Part shown: positions 60,412 to 64,000 of the stretch, piece after piece
Layout: each line of letters opens with the position of its first letter
Numbering within the stretch: the stretch's first letter is position 1
Assembly: GCA_015499995.1 (NCBI GenBank)
Contig: JADNRV010000246.1
Coordinates: 1 to 64,000, forward strand
Source of the DNA: Flammula alnicola
Lineage: Eukaryota; Basidiomycota; Agaricomycetes; Agaricales; Strophariaceae
Reading direction: 5' to 3'
DNA length: 64,000 nt
Position numbers and translations under genes: made by a program
The notes under the pieces: model-generated
Databases searched by the model: none
The model's input: the letters and a program-made list of their open reading frames with translations, nothing else
Told to the model about the DNA's origin: nothing

Positions 60412-63400
60412 ATGAGCTTGCTCTCTTTCACTATCGACTCCGAATCGTCGAGAGATTCAGATAATCCGGCTGGACTCGACATCCCCTCAATCATATTTCC
60501 TCCTGCACCTGACACTTTCAATCCGTTTCTGCCCAATGGTCAGGCTGATTCTTACGTTCCACCCTCGCCCTCTAGCGTAGAAATCACGCAAGAACGACTT
60601 TGGAACGACTTGTCCTCTTTATATTCCGCAAATGATCAGTTGAAGAGTGATTCTGCGGCCTTGGATCCCGCTCCAAGGGACCTTGGCACGAATTCCGGAG
60701 GAGATAATGCTCAGAAACTAGACAATCTCCTCGAGTCGTTCATGTATGGTGCAAATGCGGTGTTGGAAGAGTTGACAGTTCTTGGAAACGCTCATCCTGT
60801 CCTTGCGAGTGCGTAGCCGGCGTCCTGGAACTGTAACCCGTATTAACCTGTGCTTTTAATACCCATTCCAGTCGCTATCTTTGCGTTCCACGAGGTTATT
60901 AAATTGGACATCGCGCGACGCGACAACAATAAGAAGGTTCTGGTGGTTGTGTTACAAATGCAGAGCATGATGGGCCCGATGTTCGAGTACGCCCCAAACC
61001 TCTGTCATTGATATAAGTACTCACTCGTTCGTTTAATTTAAACAGACTTCGAAATCTAAAGCACGACCACATGCCCGAGGCGGAAAAACAATTTCATGAA
61101 AACCGCCTGAAGGAACTCGTTGAGATCATTACGCGTGACATCAAGGTATGCAGGAGCGATATCACCCATTACATGAATAGAAAGTTTGTCTGTGAGTGCA
61201 ATGTTCTACCACGTTGTCGTCGACGTTTGTCAAACTTCATCCTACAGATAAGCTGGTACTGGCCAAAGGCTACGAGAGAAATTTCGCCACTCATATTGAA
61301 ACTTTTGCTCTACGACGATCTGAACTCCAGTCGGTCATATCGGCATATCTTGCTGTTAGTGTAACCACGGCAAATATCGCTATAGCCGAAGTGGGGAAGA
61401 AAGTCAATATCGTGGACGGCAAGCTCGACACTATCATCTCGGCCATTTTTCGAAATCTGGATACACCCCGCGAGCGAGATGTCCTCAAATTCATGCTCCA
61501 GAACGGAGGGCCGGAGAAATGTGTTAATGATCTAGATCTTCTGCCCAAGCTCATATCGAAAGCCGGAGAGTCACCAAAGACGGGGAAGCTCGCCATCTCG
61601 AATCAAGCAGAACTACTCGACCTACAAAAGTCGCTGAAGGAGGCCATTGGAGAAGACTTGGACAAGGTTTTAGAACGACATTATTCGCGCTTCGAGAAGG
61701 TTCTTCAGGTTCAGAGCAACAACTTGAAGCGGATGTCAGCGCACTTAGAGGACCAAGGCGTGTTAATGCAGACCCACACCACGAAACTTGGCAAAATCCT
61801 CGACACGGTGACGACGATTATGGTACTCGAGGAAGGCAAGCTCAGAACAAAATCCGTTAAGCTCAAGGACCCGGTGTGACCCGTCTTATACGATTATCTC
61901 TCTCGAACAATGTGGGCTTATCTCGCACCCGTTTTTTTCCCCTAGGAAATCCAACACGTCTGGACTCAAATGGTAACTTTCCCCTCATCTTGGGCCAATC
62001 GGACGCTCACGTTTCTTGTAGAATCTTACAAGCAGCAGTGTCAAAGCCAAACTTTTTGTGCTAACTTTTCGGGACCACATCCGAACCGATAATTCTGGAA
62101 CTGGGACCCCCATTGGGCAATTTGCCTCGCTACCTGGTGCGGATGCCGGTTCAACCCTGCTGCTGCCCAATCGGCCAAATCAAAACAAAGATTCGGATGA
62201 GTGGGTGCTGGAATATATTGACGTTGCCTTCGTCCAACCCATCGTCGAGGCGATGGATGAAGATGGGTCTGGCTTTATCAGTGTCAAGGAAGCAAACAAT
62301 TTCGCACTTGCACGACCAAAGGGATTAAGGTACGCTCAGGCGCAGCCCGAGCCATTACCTGCCAACTGACGGCTCGTACTCGATAGTCTGCTGCATTGGA
62401 TCGCCTATTGGGCAGCGGGTTGGTTTCTCCTTTCCTTGCCCTCTTCCTTACTGACATTTCTCCAAGGATGGCATATCAACATCACGAAGCATCAGAGAGA
62501 CATCTATTCGGTATTATTGCACATGCACGAAGCACTCCCTTCAGTACATCCGGCTAATCGGACACACGTGGATGACTATCTCGACGATTCTTCCTTGAGG
62601 CGAGTGGAGGCCCTCCTCCGTTCGATCAAGCCCGTTCCCGACAACTCTAGGAAGGACCCCAAACTAATGGAAGTAGCAACCACGGTAGCCGCTTCGCAAC
62701 TTGACCGCCTTAAGGCGAATCTAAACGAGATGGGATTCTTCATCGAATCTCCTCTTGACGCTACAACCATTGCAGGATTTGCCAGGGTCGAAACGGTCAG
62801 TTATAATCTTACTGGATGTAACGAGTGCTGACGACCAGTTTATAGTGGATTTTACCGCTGCTTCTACTTCTGCTACAACGCCATCTAGCTATCATCAAGC
62901 TCGCGCAGACGGTTGTACTGGATGAGGGCGAGCTAGATTATCACGTCACTTCGCTCTCGTCGATCTTCTCTGTCTTTGACGAGCGTATGCAGAATCTCGA
63001 AGGTTGGTTTATACTGTGATCCTTCGTGCCTCAGCTTATCATGATCCACTTTCTTTAGCCAAGTTCCGCCAACTACATAGAGATATCGATGCTCAGTTCG
63101 AAAGTTTCTCTTACGGCATGGTAAGTATTTTAATGCTGCCACAAATATCCGCAAAATTAACAATTTTCCAGTTCCTTGCCGCGTTCAAGAAAACAGAGTT
63201 TCTCGCGTCGGAGAACACTTTATTGACATTGAAAATGGACGAGACCGATGACGACACGCAAGATTTGAAGCCTAAGCCGGGACAGGCGCCTGATATTTCT
63301 ATCCTCTCTAAACCTTTGGGAAAATCGTTCGATGTCGAGGAAGTGGACCTCACTCCCATACCTCCCCCCGTGGACCACATTCCACACCCAATGGAAGGGA

Positions 63401-64000
63401 TGTGGTTCGGTTGGTTCACCTGGGACGGCGGACATCACAGGCGCCCTTACCGATGTAGGATTGATCCTATCGTGGAAAACAAGTTAACGGGAACGGGAGA
63501 CTCTTTTTTCGGGAAAGTTAAACTCGTCGGCCAGGTCGGTTCCGGTACTGTCGCCTCGGAAGAGCCCATCAACGTCGAGTTCAAAGTTCTCTCAGACGCT
63601 CCAGACTATCGAAGTCAGTTGTGTACAGGACTATACAATCCAGATAAAGATGCAGTCGAAGGAATGTTTGTATGGACGAACGTTTACAACGAGGGGGTGC
63701 CCGGAGAGTCTTCCAAAGCGGATGAAGCTCGTCCTGACGAACAAACAGAAAGCAAGGATGTCGGCACGGAAGATCAAGTTGCAAACGAGAATAAAGACAC
63801 GGACGAGAATGAAGACACGGACAAGAATGAAGACAGGGACGAGAAGCAGCAAATCAAGGAAGAAGATCCAGTCGAAGATAAAACCCAGGATCAAGACACC
63901 GACCTGAACACGCAGGATGAAGTAGCAGATGAAGAGGAAGACCAAACGGAGAGCAAGGATCCAGTAGACGGGCGATTTTACCTTACGAGGACTCCAGCCA
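60412..64000 (+). CDS. large EF-hand protein, 3' end outside window
   Basis: Starts MSLLSFTIDSESSRDSDNPA. N-terminal helical part: FAFHEVIKLDIARRDNNKKV, then AEKQFHENRLKELVEIITRD and HIETFALRRSELQSVISAYL, resembling helical bundles at the start of fungal STAND-type proteins. Long coiled segments follow (NNLKRMSAHLEDQGVLMQ). Spliced joints give EIQHVWTQM then KAKLFVLTFRDHIRTDNS, WVLEYIDVAFVQPIVEAMDE and one canonical EF-hand loop DEDGSGFISVKE (near 62255), then LLHWIAYWAAGWHINITKHQ. A second half has PLLLLLLQRHLAIIKLAQTV, MEGMWFGWFTWDGG and an acidic DEN/EDTD-rich tract (63780-63960). The same order is found in EF-hand proteins of mushrooms with unknown role. Calcium binding is likely; function unknown. 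The gene is cut by the window end. Confidence 0.8.

Overview
The window looks like nuclear DNA of an agaric-type basidiomycete (Agaricomycetes). Genes carry many short introns (about 48-75 nt, GT-AG with a few GC-AG). The families are typical of mushroom genomes: a two-domain cupredoxin, BTB proteins with a Cys-rich tail, an EFM7-type methyltransferase, Delta-12 desaturases, a GH51 arabinofuranosidase, a mushroom-type EF-hand protein, and Plavaka transposons with a DUF6532 partner. No species is claimed. All gene models are conceptual splices read by eye; where exon lengths are given, the spliced frame was checked to close on a stop codon.

Layout. 0-10 kb: a Cys-rich zinc-binding-type protein, a long gene-poor stretch, a tiny stand-alone double-stranded-RNA-binding protein, a tail-to-tail pair of tRNA-Glu(CUC) genes, an EFM7-like methyltransferase and a GPI-anchored two-domain cupredoxin. 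10-32 kb is an accessory region. A family of secreted alpha/beta hydrolase genes was duplicated in tandem: one copy (30900-32360) is intact; another is now in pieces spread over 12.4-28.2 kb. The pieces are separated by four nested or serial transposons that share the terminal repeat CATCAGGAAA and 2-bp target duplications, and by a block holding a predicted pseudokinase, a small secreted protein and a tRNA-headed poly(A) retroposon (itself hit by a hAT MITE). The largest transposon (17551-24532) still has an apparently complete Plavaka transposase and a divergent DUF6532 gene.

32-45 kb: a BTB protein, a DJ-1/PfpI protein, sparse sequence, then two divergently transcribed Delta-12-type fatty acid desaturases. 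45-58 kb: a Tc1/mariner-like MITE, a conserved basidiomycete protein of unknown function, a sugar transporter next to an intracellular-type GH51 arabinofuranosidase (a likely arabinose-scavenging pair), and an AIG1/FAR-17a-like membrane protein. 58.2-59.9 kb is a hAT-type element (8-bp duplication, TAGTGTTGCCG ends) carrying a broken beta-adaptin fragment, i.e. a Pack-type gene-capture transposon. The window ends inside a large EF-hand protein gene.

The main novelty is the mobile-element record. Several insertions can be dated relative to each other, and their empty sites can be read from paralogous copies in the same window.
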